Positions 1 through 7,806 of a stretch of DNA of 64,000 bases are shown here, one piece after another. Both the position numbers and the translations under genes were made by a program. Source of the stretch: Pseudomonas sp. B21-023 (GTDB lineage Bacteria; Pseudomonadota; Gammaproteobacteria; Pseudomonadales; Pseudomonadaceae); contig NZ_CP087190.1 of the NCBI RefSeq assembly GCF_024749165.1, positions 124,001-188,000 of the forward strand, written 5' to 3'. Below the pieces are notes generated by a model. The model ran no database searches, was not told the DNA's origin, and saw nothing but the letters and a program-made list of their open reading frames with translations. Within the stretch, counting starts at the first letter, position 1. Each line of letters starts with the position of its first letter.

Positions 1-588
1 ATCTCTACCGGCGCCTACACCGAAGGCGACTGGAGCAATTTGCAGAAGCACTTTTTCCGCGGCTACTACTACCAGGTCGCTTCCAAGCCGTTGCACGGCG
101 CCGCCGCCGACCAGGTCCTGCCCCATGGGCAGGGTTCGTGGGACACCCGCACCGTGCTCAGCAGCATCCGCCGCGACGAGCAGGGCCGGTTGCTGCTCGG
201 CAGCCTTGGCCGAGTCGACAACAAGCCAGACTGGTTCGTGCGCAGCTGGGCCGACCGCATCCAGAGCCACTACTACCCGGCGTTGGGCAAGGTCGAATGG
301 GAGATGCACTGGACCGGCTGCATCGATTTCACCCCGGACCACCTCATGCGCCTGTTCGAACCCGCGCCGGGGCTGGTGGCGGTGACCGGCTACAACGGCC
401 GCGGCAACACCACCGGCACGGTGATCGGCCGGGCATTCGCCGAGTTCTTGCTCAAGGACGACCCGGACAGCCTGCCGATTCCCTTCTCGCCGATGAAGCC
501 GGTGAGCGCGCCATCGTTGCGCACGGCGTTCTACGAGTCGGGGTTCTCGCTGTATCACGCCGGGCAGTGCCTGCGGGTGGTGCTGTAG
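1..588 (+). CDS. FAD-dependent oxidoreductase, DadA/PuuB-like (C-terminal part)
   Basis: The gene enters from the left edge already in frame, so only the last 195 residues are visible. They match the substrate-binding and C-terminal FAD-contacting part of amine or amino-acid oxidoreductases of the DAO fold: a stretch rich in Tyr and Trp, then GYNGRGNTTGTVIGRAFAEF, which corresponds to the C-terminal glycine-rich FAD segment of DadA/PuuB-like enzymes. These enzymes oxidise an amine or D-amino acid with flavin as acceptor. The N-terminal dinucleotide-binding motif lies outside the window, so the substrate cannot be judged. The gene ends just before a REP pair and is followed by a gene on the other strand. 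Confidence 0.75.
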   Translation: MSTGAYTEGDWSNLQKHFFRGYYYQVASKPLHGAAADQVLPHGQGSWDTRTVLSSIRRDEQGRLLLGSLGRVDNKPDWFVRSWADRIQSHYYPALGKVEWEMHWTGCIDFTPDHLMRLFEPAPGLVAVTGYNGRGNTTGTVIGRAFAEFLLKDDPDSLPIPFSPMKPVSAPSLRTAFYESGFSLYHAGQCLRVVL

Positions 589-598
589 TTCCTGTGCC

Positions 599-688
599 GG
601 CCTCATCGCTGGCAAGTCGCGGCGGCGAACCGCAGCTCCCACAGGCTTTTGCGCGTACCCTGTGGGAGCCGGCTTGCCGGCGATAGGG
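599..688. repeat. REP inverted pair
   Basis: Two facing REP units, one with the core CATCGCTGGCAAGTCGCGG and the other with GTGGGAGCCGGCTTGCCGG, fill the gap between two convergent genes. In putida-group pseudomonads such pairs sit at 3' ends and can act as transcription barriers. The left unit carries an insertion-like variant (GGCGGCGAACCGC) that also occurs in the single REP near 2.2 kb. Confidence 0.85.
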
Positions 689-711
689 CCCGTGCGAGCG
701 ACGTAGCTCGG

Positions 712-2139
712 TCATTTGTGCAACCAGCTGAGGAAGCCACCCTTCTTCACCACCGCCGGCTTCTGCAACAACAGTGACTCGCGCTTCTGCCGCCGGAACC
801 GCTGCAGTTTGGTCAGTGCCGACTTCACATCGCCGCTCTCGGCCAGGCAACCGCGCACCTGTTCCTTGTCGATGCGATACAGCATGCAGCCACTGAGGGC
901 GCGAAACTCGACAGGCGAGGCCTCGTCATCCACCAGGCCCTCGAGCCCCAGCACCTCGCCAGGCCCCATGCGGCCACCTTCGATAAGCTGCTCGCCGTCG
1001 CGCACCGACGCCAGCACCACGCCGCGGCTGATCAGCAGCACATGTTCCGAGCGCTCGCCGATGTCGAGGATCACCTGGTCAGCGAGGTATTCCACCGTGG
1101 TCATGCGCTGGCTCAGGGCGTCGCGCTCTTCGTTGCTCAGCGAGCGGAACACCCGCACCTCGTCCAGCAGCTCGCGCTGGCGGCTGCGCACCGGGGCGCC
1201 CTGCTCGGAGTTCCAGGTCACGCCGCTGGCTTCAAGGTGGCGGTGGGCCAGGTCGAACAACTGGTTGCGCACTTCGGTCTTGCGCGACATCTCGGCGATG
1301 AAACCGCTGGCTTCGTACTCCACTGACTCAAGTGTCGAAGCCTTCACCGTGACCTTGGGCGCCGGCTTGTCCAGCAGGATGCTGGTGCCTTGCAGGCTCT
1401 TCTCCAGTGCATCGAACACCCGTTGCGGGCGCACCTTGGCCGGCACCACGACGCTGATCGACACCCCGTGCACTTCGGCCGGGCGGCTGAAGTTGAGGAT
1501 CTTGGCCTTGGCCGCCACCGAGTTGGGGATCACTGCCAGGCTGCTGTTGCCAGTGATCAGGCGGGTGGCCCGCCAGTCGATATCAACCACCTTGCCCTCG
1601 GTACCGTCGATCGAGATCGAGTCGCCGATCTGGTAGGGCCGCGTGGTGTTCAGCACGATGCCCGAGAACACGTCGGCCAGCGTGCTCTGCAACGCAAGGC
1701 CGATGACGATGGCCATGACCCCTGAGGTGGCCAGCAGCCCCTTGACCGGCAGTTGCATCACATAGGCCGCCGCAGCCACCACCGCGGCGAGGAAGATCAA
1801 CGCCCCGAGCACATCCTGCAGCAGGCGCCCGCCGTGGCTGCCGCGGGCCACCAGCAACTGGCCGAACACCACGGTCACCGTGCGCGCGCCGAACAGCCAC
1901 CAGCCGATCGCCAGCACCGTGGCCATCAGGTTGCGTGACACGTCGTCGGCCCAGGGTGGCGGTTGCAGCGGGCTCATGCCGGCCGTCAGCAACACCGCAC
2001 TGAACAACAGGAAGATCACCAGCCGTGTGGCGATGCGCCAGACCCTGTGCTGCAGCGGGATCAACTGCCAGAGCAACACGTCGAGGAAGATCAGCAAGGT
2101 GCCGAGCAACAGCGGGTACGACTGGATGAACGCCAGCAT
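712..2139 (-). CDS. MscS-type mechanosensitive channel with C-terminal cyclic-nucleotide-binding domain
   Basis: 475 residues. The N-terminal third has several hydrophobic segments (inner membrane). It is followed by an MscS pore and beta domain, with GLALQSTLADVFSGIVL as the pore-lining helix and PYQIGDSISIDG...VVDIDWRATRL as the beta domain. Roughly residues 345-455 form a cNMP-binding fold (FRSLSNEERDAL...GERSEHVLLISRG...MGPGEVLGLEGL). MscS channels open on membrane tension; the extra domain suggests ligand gating, as in bacterial cyclic-nucleotide-gated channels. I place the start at the ATG at 2139. The in-frame region upstream runs through a REP element and begins with low-complexity Ala/Pro residues. 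The gene stands alone. Confidence 0.85.
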   Translation of the reverse strand: MLAFIQSYPLLLGTLLIFLDVLLWQLIPLQHRVWRIATRLVIFLLFSAVLLTAGMSPLQPPPWADDVSRNLMATVLAIGWWLFGARTVTVVFGQLLVARGSHGGRLLQDVLGALIFLAAVVAAAAYVMQLPVKGLLATSGVMAIVIGLALQSTLADVFSGIVLNTTRPYQIGDSISIDGTEGKVVDIDWRATRLITGNSSLAVIPNSVAAKAKILNFSRPAEVHGVSISVVVPAKVRPQRVFDALEKSLQGTSILLDKPAPKVTVKASTLESVEYEASGFIAEMSRKTEVRNQLFDLAHRHLEASGVTWNSEQGAPVRSRQRELLDEVRVFRSLSNEERDALSQRMTTVEYLADQVILDIGERSEHVLLISRGVVLASVRDGEQLIEGGRMGPGEVLGLEGLVDDEASPVEFRALSGCMLYRIDKEQVRGCLAESGDVKSALTKLQRFRRQKRESLLLQKPAVVKKGGFLSWLHK

Positions 2140-2216
2140 GGTGGTCTCGGTGCGGGGGAGGGCTGTCCGTAGTAATAGAGCAGCTTGAGGTGCCAGGCAA
2201 TGGGGGCAACGCCGTC

Positions 2217-2265
2217 CCTGTGGGAGCCGCGGTTCGCCGCTGCGACTTGCCGGCGATGAGGCCGG
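2217..2265. repeat. Single REP element
   Basis: One REP unit (CCTGTGGGAGCCGCGGTTCGC ... CTTGCCGGCGATGAGGCCGGT) lies upstream of the MscS/cNMP gene. It has the same GCGGTTCGCCGC insertion variant as one arm of the pair at 599-688. It overlaps the upstream in-frame extension of the channel ORF, which argues against a start further upstream. Confidence 0.75.
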
Positions 2266-2412
2266 TGCAGCCAATGCCGCTTCATCGTTCATAAAACAGA
2301 ACGCTAAAGCCAAATTTCGCTATCTACCGCTACAAAGGTCCTGGTTTTAATCTTCTCCCATCAACGCGAAACACCCAACCCACTGAAGATCGAAACCCAA
2401 GGAGCACCGGCA

Positions 2413-3042
2413 ATGAACAACTTCAAATACAACCGCCTGAACAAAGACGACGCCGCCGTACTGCTGGTCGACCACCAGGCCGGCCTGCTGTCCCTGGTTC
2501 GCGACATCGAGCCGGACCGCTTCAAGAACAACGTGCTGGCCCTGGCCGACCTGGCCAAGTACTTCAACCTGCCGACCATCCTCACCACCAGCTTCGAGCA
2601 AGGCCCCAACGGCCCGCTGGTGCCGGAGCTCAAAGAGCTGTTCCCGGATGCCCCGTACATTGCCCGCCCCGGCCAGATCAACGCCTGGGACAACGAAGAT
2701 TTCGTCAAGGCAGTGAAGGCCACTGGCAAGAAGCAGCTGATCATTGCTGGCGTGGTGACCGAAGTGTGCGTGGCCTTCCCGGCCCTGGCGGCCCTTGAAG
2801 AAGAGTTCGATGTGTTCGTGGTCACCGACGCCTCCGGCACCTTCAACGAAATGACCCGCGACGCCGCCCACGACCGCATGAGCCAGGCCGGTGCCCAGCT
2901 GATGACCTGGTTCGGCGTGGCCTGTGAGCTGCACCGCGACTGGCGCAACGACGTCGAAGGGCTGGCGGCGCTGTTCTCCAACCACATCCCTGATTACCGC
3001 AACCTGATCACCAGCTACAACGCCCTGACCGCCGGCAAGTAA
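2413..3042 (+). CDS. ycaC: YcaC, isochorismatase-family hydrolase
   Basis: 209 residues, the same length as E. coli YcaC (208) and nearly identical to it along its whole length as I remember that sequence (AAVLLVDHQAGLLSLVRDIE, then YIARPGQINAWDNEDF). YcaC is a cysteine hydrolase of the isochorismatase fold whose natural substrate is unknown. Asp20 in LLVDHQ and Cys119 in GVVTEVCVAF are the expected catalytic Asp and Cys. It leads a co-directional trio with an ABM-domain membrane protein and a Tat-exported amidohydrolase. A 10-bp perfect hairpin follows it, so read-through may be partial. Confidence 0.95.
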   Translation: MNNFKYNRLNKDDAAVLLVDHQAGLLSLVRDIEPDRFKNNVLALADLAKYFNLPTILTTSFEQGPNGPLVPELKELFPDAPYIARPGQINAWDNEDFVKAVKATGKKQLIIAGVVTEVCVAFPALAALEEEFDVFVVTDASGTFNEMTRDAAHDRMSQAGAQLMTWFGVACELHRDWRNDVEGLAALFSNHIPDYRNLITSYNALTAGK

Positions 3043-3052
3043 GCCGCCGACA

Positions 3053-3077
3053 GCCTGGCACCCTCGAGGTGCCAGGC
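3053..3077 (+). terminator. Hairpin downstream of ycaC
   Basis: GCCTGGCACC and GGTGCCAGGC form a perfect 10-bp stem with a CTCGA loop, starting 11 nt after the ycaC stop. There is no T-tract, so it is more likely an attenuator or mRNA-stabilising hairpin than a strong intrinsic terminator. Confidence 0.5.
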
Positions 3078-3160
3078 AAGGCAGCACACTCATCCAATCC
3101 AGCGCTCGTCTGCCGTTACACAGTGGTTACAGGCCAGCTCACCTCCAGGGAATGTCAGCG

Positions 3161-3727
3161 ATGAACACCGCAGCCGAAGGCAACCGCAGCGTCGTCACGC
3201 TTGTGATCCAGCACAAGGTCCGTGCCCAGGCGCTGGCGCACTACGAAACCTGGCTCAAGCGTGCCGTGACCACCGCTCGCCAACAGCCCGGTCATCTGGA
3301 CGTCAATGTCATCCGCCCGGACGACGGCGGCCGCCACTTCACCACCGTGGTGCGCTTCGCCGACGCCGGCCTGCTGCAGGCCTGGGTCAACTCTGCCGAG
3401 CGCCAGGCGTTGATCAGTGAAGTGCTGCCATTGTTGGAAGACGGCGATCAGACCCAGGTGCACGATGACCCGGAGTTCTGGTTCACCCCGCCCAGCGTCG
3501 GCGCCGCGCAACCGCCGCGCTGGAAGCAGGCTTTGCTGACCTACCTGGTGATCTGCCCGATGACCCTGGTCATTCCGCAATTACTGGCGCCGCTGTTTGC
3601 CCGCTATCCGCTGTTGGGTGGCCAGATCACCGGCAACTTGATCACCAACCTGTTCGTCATCCTGCCCGTGGTGTTCTACATCATGCCCTGGGTGACGCGC
3701 CGCTGTGCCGGCTGGCTGCGCCGCTGA
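3161..3727 (+). CDS. Antibiotic-biosynthesis-monooxygenase (ABM) domain membrane protein
   Basis: 188 residues. Residues about 10-100 look like an ABM (ferredoxin-like alpha/beta barrel) domain (VTLVIQHKVRAQALAHYETWL, QQPGHLDVNVIRP). Residues about 115-185 contain two hydrophobic segments (LLTYLVICPMTLVIPQLLAPL and LITNLFVILPVVFYIM), so the domain is membrane-anchored. ABM domains oxidise small aromatic or quinoid molecules or act as heme-degrading folds; this membrane-linked subtype has no settled function. The ATG at 3161 has AGGG about 10 nt upstream, whereas the ATG at 3152 sits directly on that motif. It is co-directional with ycaC and the amidohydrolase. Confidence 0.75.
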   Translation: MNTAAEGNRSVVTLVIQHKVRAQALAHYETWLKRAVTTARQQPGHLDVNVIRPDDGGRHFTTVVRFADAGLLQAWVNSAERQALISEVLPLLEDGDQTQVHDDPEFWFTPPSVGAAQPPRWKQALLTYLVICPMTLVIPQLLAPLFARYPLLGGQITGNLITNLFVILPVVFYIMPWVTRRCAGWLRR

Positions 3728-3793
3728 GCGCCAGCCGTGATCCATTGCTAGCCTTCAACCGCCTGCCGATCACCCATCCGGACGGAAAGCACC

Positions 3794-5764
3794 ATGAGCC
3801 AGGACCCTACCGACCAGAGTCGCCGCAAGTTCCTCGCCACCAGCACTGTACTCGGTGCCGCCGGTGCGCTGTGGAGCGCATTGCCGTTCACCGATTCCGC
3901 CCATGCCGCCCTTTCAGGAGATCCCATGTCCGCCGACCTCATCTTGTTCAATGGCAAGCTGCACACCGTTGACCGCGAGAAGCCCACCGCCAGTGCCGTT
4001 GCCATCAAGGACGGCAAGTTCCTCGCCGTGGGCAGCGACGCCGAAGCCATGGCCCACAAGGGCACCGCCACGCAGATCATCGATCTCAAGCAGCGCACGG
4101 TGATTCCGGGCCTGAACGACTCGCACCTGCACCTGATCCGCGGCGGCCTGAACTACAACCTCGAACTGCGCTGGGAAGGTGTGCCATCGCTGGCCGACGC
4201 CCTGCGCATGCTCAAGGACCAGGCCGAACGCACGCCGAGCCCGCAGTGGGTGCGCGTGGTCGGCGGCTGGAACGAATTCCAGTTCGCCGAAAAGCGCATG
4301 CCCACCTTGCAAGAGATCAACCAGGCCGCGCCGGACACCCCGGTGTTCCTGCTGCACCTGTACGATCGCGCCTTGCTCAACCGCGCCGCGCTCAAGGCCG
4401 TGGGCTACACCAAGGACACGCCGAATCCGCCGGGTGGCGAGATCCAGCGTGACAAGTTCGGCAACCCCACCGGCATGCTCATCGCCCGGCCCAATGCCAC
4501 GATCCTCTACGCCACCCTGGCCAAGGGGCCGAAGCTGCCATTGGAGTACCAGGTCAACTCCACACGTCAGTTCATGCGCGAGCTCAACCGCCTGGGCCTG
4601 ACCAGCGCCATCGATGCCGGCGGCGGCTACCAGAACTACCCGGACGACTACCAGGTGATCCAGGAGCTGGCCGACAACGACCAGCTGACCGTGCGCATTG
4701 CCTACAACCTGTTCACCCAGAAACCCAAGGAAGAGCTCACCGACTTCAAGAACTGGACGCAGAAGGTCAAGCCGGGCGACGGCAGCGACTTCTTCCGCCA
4801 CAACGGTGCCGGCGAGATGCTGGTGTTCTCCGCCGCCGACTTCGAGGACTTCCTCGAACCGCGCCCGGACCTGCCGCAAACCATGGAGCAGGAGCTGGAA
4901 CCGGTGGTGCGCCATCTGGTCGAGCAGCGCTGGCCGTTCCGCCTGCACGCCACCTACGACGAGTCGATCTCGCGCATGCTCGACGTGTTCGAGAAGGTCA
5001 ACCGCGACATTCCGTTCAATGGCCTGCCATGGTTTTTCGACCATGCCGAGACCATCACCCCGCAGAATATCGAGCGGGTGCGGGCGCTGGGCGGGGGCAT
5101 TGCGATCCAGGACCGCATGGCCTTCCAGGGTGAATACTTCGTCGATCGCTACGGCGCCAAGGCCGCCGAGCACACCCCGCCGATCAAGCGCATGCTCGAC
5201 ATGGGCGTGCCGGTGGGGGCTGGGACTGACGCGACGCGGGTGTCCAGCTACAACCCGTGGACGTCGCTGTACTGGATGGTCAGCGGCAAGACCGTTGGTG
5301 GCTTGGAGCTGTACCCGGAGGGCTTGAGCCGCGAGACCGCGCTGCAGCTATTCACCCATGGCAGCGCCTGGTTCTCCAGCGAGCAGGGCAAGAAGGGGCA
5401 GATCAAGGTCGGCCAGCTGGCGGACCTGGCGGCATTGTCGCTGGACTTCTTCAGCGTCGATGAAGAGGCGATCAAGGGCATCGAGTCGGTGCTGACCGTT
5501 GTCGACGGCAAGGTGGTGTACGGCGCCGCCGAGTTCGACAAGCTGGGCCCGGCGCAGGTGCCGGTGTTGCCCGAGTGGTCGCCGGTGGCCAAGGTGCCGG
5601 GGCACTGGCGCGCCGGGGCACTAATGGCGGCGGCGCTGCACCAGTGTGTCGGGCCGTGCGGGGTGCATGCCCACAGCCATGAGAAGGCGCGGCATTCCAG
5701 TGTGCCGGTGAGCGATTACCAGGGGTTCTGGGGGGCGCTGGGCTGTTCCTGCTTCGCGTTCTGA
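3794..5764 (+). CDS. Tat-exported amidohydrolase (YtcJ/AepA-like)
   Basis: 656 residues. The N-terminus has a twin-arginine signal (SRRKFLATS, then a hydrophobic stretch ending AHA), so export of a folded, probably metal-loaded enzyme is expected. The body is an amidohydrolase-3 domain: DLILFNGKLHTVD at the start, the HxH metal motif in NDSHLHLIRGG, and a late Asp in GAGTDATRVSSYNPW. Substrates of YtcJ/AepA-like enzymes are mostly unknown. The last 50 residues are a Cys/His-rich tail (HQCVGPCGVHAHSHEK ... GCSCFAF), unusual for the family and suggestive of metal binding. It is the third gene of the ycaC set and convergent with a LysR regulator. Confidence 0.85.
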   Translation: MSQDPTDQSRRKFLATSTVLGAAGALWSALPFTDSAHAALSGDPMSADLILFNGKLHTVDREKPTASAVAIKDGKFLAVGSDAEAMAHKGTATQIIDLKQRTVIPGLNDSHLHLIRGGLNYNLELRWEGVPSLADALRMLKDQAERTPSPQWVRVVGGWNEFQFAEKRMPTLQEINQAAPDTPVFLLHLYDRALLNRAALKAVGYTKDTPNPPGGEIQRDKFGNPTGMLIARPNATILYATLAKGPKLPLEYQVNSTRQFMRELNRLGLTSAIDAGGGYQNYPDDYQVIQELADNDQLTVRIAYNLFTQKPKEELTDFKNWTQKVKPGDGSDFFRHNGAGEMLVFSAADFEDFLEPRPDLPQTMEQELEPVVRHLVEQRWPFRLHATYDESISRMLDVFEKVNRDIPFNGLPWFFDHAETITPQNIERVRALGGGIAIQDRMAFQGEYFVDRYGAKAAEHTPPIKRMLDMGVPVGAGTDATRVSSYNPWTSLYWMVSGKTVGGLELYPEGLSRETALQLFTHGSAWFSSEQGKKGQIKVGQLADLAALSLDFFSVDEEAIKGIESVLTVVDGKVVYGAAEFDKLGPAQVPVLPEWSPVAKVPGHWRAGALMAAALHQCVGPCGVHAHSHEKARHSSVPVSDYQGFWGALGCSCFAF

Positions 5765-5833
5765 GGGTGGCCCGCTCCTGCGCAGGACGTGGGAGCGGCG
5801 GTGTGGCGTCCCGATGTGCCACGCGATGGGACG

Positions 5834-6745
5834 CTACGCCATGTCGCTGAAGGCGAATTCCTCCGCCAGATGATCAATCAACGACCGCACCGACGGCAGC
5901 AGTCCGCGCCGCGACGGGAAGATCGCATGTACGATGCCGCATCGCGGATGCCAGTCCGGCAGCATCTCCACCAGGCGTCCCGCCGCCAGGTCCTCGCGCA
6001 CCGCCACCCTGGGCAGGTGCGCGATCCCCACGCCCGCCACCACGAAGTGTCGCAAGGCAAACAGATCATCGGTGACCATCCGCGGCGTGTGCGGGATCAC
6101 CAGGCTGCGGCTCATGTCCTCGCCCTGGAACAGCTCCCACTGGTACTCACGCTGGGCGCTGCCCCAATGGACGCTGGGCAGCTCACTGAGCTGCTGCGGG
6201 TCGAAGCCTTCGGCAAGCTGTTCGAGAAACGACGGATGCCCGACCAGGCACTGGGTGCTGTTGCTCAGCACCTTCATCACCATGTCGGTGTTCTCCAGCG
6301 GCGGGAAGCGCACCCGCAGCGCCACGTCGAAGCCCTCGTGCAGCAGGTCGACGCGGCGGTTGGTGCTCTCGATGAACAGCTCCACCTGCGGGTACTTGAG
6401 CATGTAGCGGGTGAGCATCGGACCGACCCAGGAGTTGAGCAGGGTGGTCGGACAGCTGATGCGCACCAGCCCACGCGGCTCGCTGCGGTTGCGCTCGATG
6501 ATCTCGGCGGCGCCCTCGGCCTCGACGCGCATGGCCAGGCAACGGTTGTAGTAGGCCTGGCCGATCTCGGTCAGCGAGCAATGTCGGCTGGTACGGTGCA
6601 GCAGGCGCACGCCGAGGCGCTCCTCGAGGTCGGCGATGCGCCGGCTGAGCTTGGACTTGGGCATGTCCAGCGCCCGCCCGGCCGGGGCAAAGCCACCGTG
6701 CTCGACCACCTGGGTGAAGTAGTAGAGGGAGTTGAGGTCTTCCAA
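5834..6745 (-). CDS. LysR-family transcriptional regulator
   Basis: 303 residues. Residues 1-60 are a winged helix-turn-helix (FAPAGRALDMPKSKLSRRIADLEERLGVRLLHR in outline), followed by a type-2 periplasmic-binding-like effector domain. It belongs to the AaeR/DsdC-like branch that begins MEDLNSLYYFTQVVEHGG. It is convergent with the amidohydrolase and 88 bp downstream of a small DUF6124 gene. Most LysR proteins control neighbours, so the ycaC-ABM-amidohydrolase set is a possible target, but the arrangement is not the classical divergent one. Confidence 0.9.
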   Translation of the reverse strand: MEDLNSLYYFTQVVEHGGFAPAGRALDMPKSKLSRRIADLEERLGVRLLHRTSRHCSLTEIGQAYYNRCLAMRVEAEGAAEIIERNRSEPRGLVRISCPTTLLNSWVGPMLTRYMLKYPQVELFIESTNRRVDLLHEGFDVALRVRFPPLENTDMVMKVLSNSTQCLVGHPSFLEQLAEGFDPQQLSELPSVHWGSAQREYQWELFQGEDMSRSLVIPHTPRMVTDDLFALRHFVVAGVGIAHLPRVAVREDLAAGRLVEMLPDWHPRCGIVHAIFPSRRGLLPSVRSLIDHLAEEFAFSDMA

Positions 6746-6834
6746 GGGGCGATCTCCGCAGCGCGCCGGGGTAGTGGGGCGCAGTCTACCGGGCGGTGAT
6801 GGCCTTCATCCAACTCCCTTGAAGGCAATGTCGC

Positions 6835-7119
6835 TCAGGGCGACTCGATACCCTCCAGCATCGCCTCGGTCAGGCCCTCGGCCATCTCGATCCCATGCAG
6901 GCTGGCCCACAGCAGGCTCCTGCCGGTTTCATCCATATGGTCCAGCACCTTGTAGCCAACGTTGTAGGCGCTGCGCAGGTACTCGGCGACATGCACCAAG
7001 GCGTCGTGGGCGTTGATATTGGGGTTGACCGCAAACAGCGGTGGGTGGCCGGCGTCGCATTTGCCGAAGGCGTGGTGACGGGTGTCGGGAAGGGGTGGGT
7101 CGGGGATGATCTTTTTCAT
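6835..7119 (-). CDS. DUF6124 (formerly DUF3077) small protein
   Basis: 94 residues. I recognise the Pseudomonas-specific family by MKKIIPDPP at the start and by the segment FAVNPNINAHDALVHVAEYLRSAY. The family's function is unknown; members are short, soluble and often multicopy. The ATG at 7119 has GAAGGA about 5 nt upstream. The longer in-frame reading to 7248 has no ribosome-binding site and unrelated composition. It is probably monocistronic. Confidence 0.8.
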   Translation of the reverse strand: MKKIIPDPPLPDTRHHAFGKCDAGHPPLFAVNPNINAHDALVHVAEYLRSAYNVGYKVLDHMDETGRSLLWASLHGIEMAEGLTEAMLEGIESP

Positions 7120-7515
7120 TGCAGATTCCTTCTTCAGGTTTGACTGCAACCGTCCGTTTCCACGCAGAGGGCGGCAGTTGTACACGGGGTGGAAATCCGG
7201 AAAGAAGGTCACCCGGTAGGCCAGAGGCCTCCCGCATACAACTGCCATTACGGCACCTTCTCAGGACTACCGGGTTTCCACGCCCGATCGCTGAACCGAC
7301 AGCGACCCAGTCAGCCTAGAGGGCATGATTTCCCCGGACAATCAGAAGGGTATCGACAGACCTTGTAGGGTATTTCCTTAGGCGTAGGTTGCCCAGCGAG
7401 AAAATTCTTCAGGAGCTGTGGGAGTTATCTGGTGATATTGAGTGCGCGCGGTTTTCACCGGTGATCTTGAGTAATGGCCACCAGGTGTAAGCCTGTAGGT
7501 CTATGGCGCCTATCA

Positions 7516-7767
7516 GATCGAGCGCCGCCCGCGCGGCGCATCGCTGGCAAGCCAGCTCCCACATCTGTTTCGGGCCAGTGAGTCCTGTGAAGGTACCGCT
7601 GCCCGCCTTGGCGCATGTCTTGAGACAGGTGGGGCACCAGTGGTGCTCATGCTGAAACCGCGTCGTGCCCACCAGGCGTACAGCCGTGGCGGCGCAGGCA
7701 TGACTGGCCCGAAACAGATGTGGGAGCCGGCTTGCCGGCGATGCGCCGCGCGGGCGGCGCTCGATCT
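7516..7767. repeat. 65-bp near-perfect inverted repeat built on REP units
   Basis: Left arm 7516-7580 and right arm 7703-7767 are reverse complements at about 63 of 65 positions. Each arm holds a REP core flanked by unique sequence (AGATCGAGCGCCGCCCGCG on one side, CATCTGTTTCGGGCCAGT on the other). The 122-bp interior has no convincing gene. The wider gap 7120-7806 (687 bp) otherwise shows only the upstream region of the DUF6124 gene; a reading frame at 7409-7810 crosses both arms and I do not accept it as a gene. Confidence 0.85.
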
Positions 7768-7806
7768 CATGGGCGAAACAACCCTCGAGACATGCACATG
7801 AGGCCC

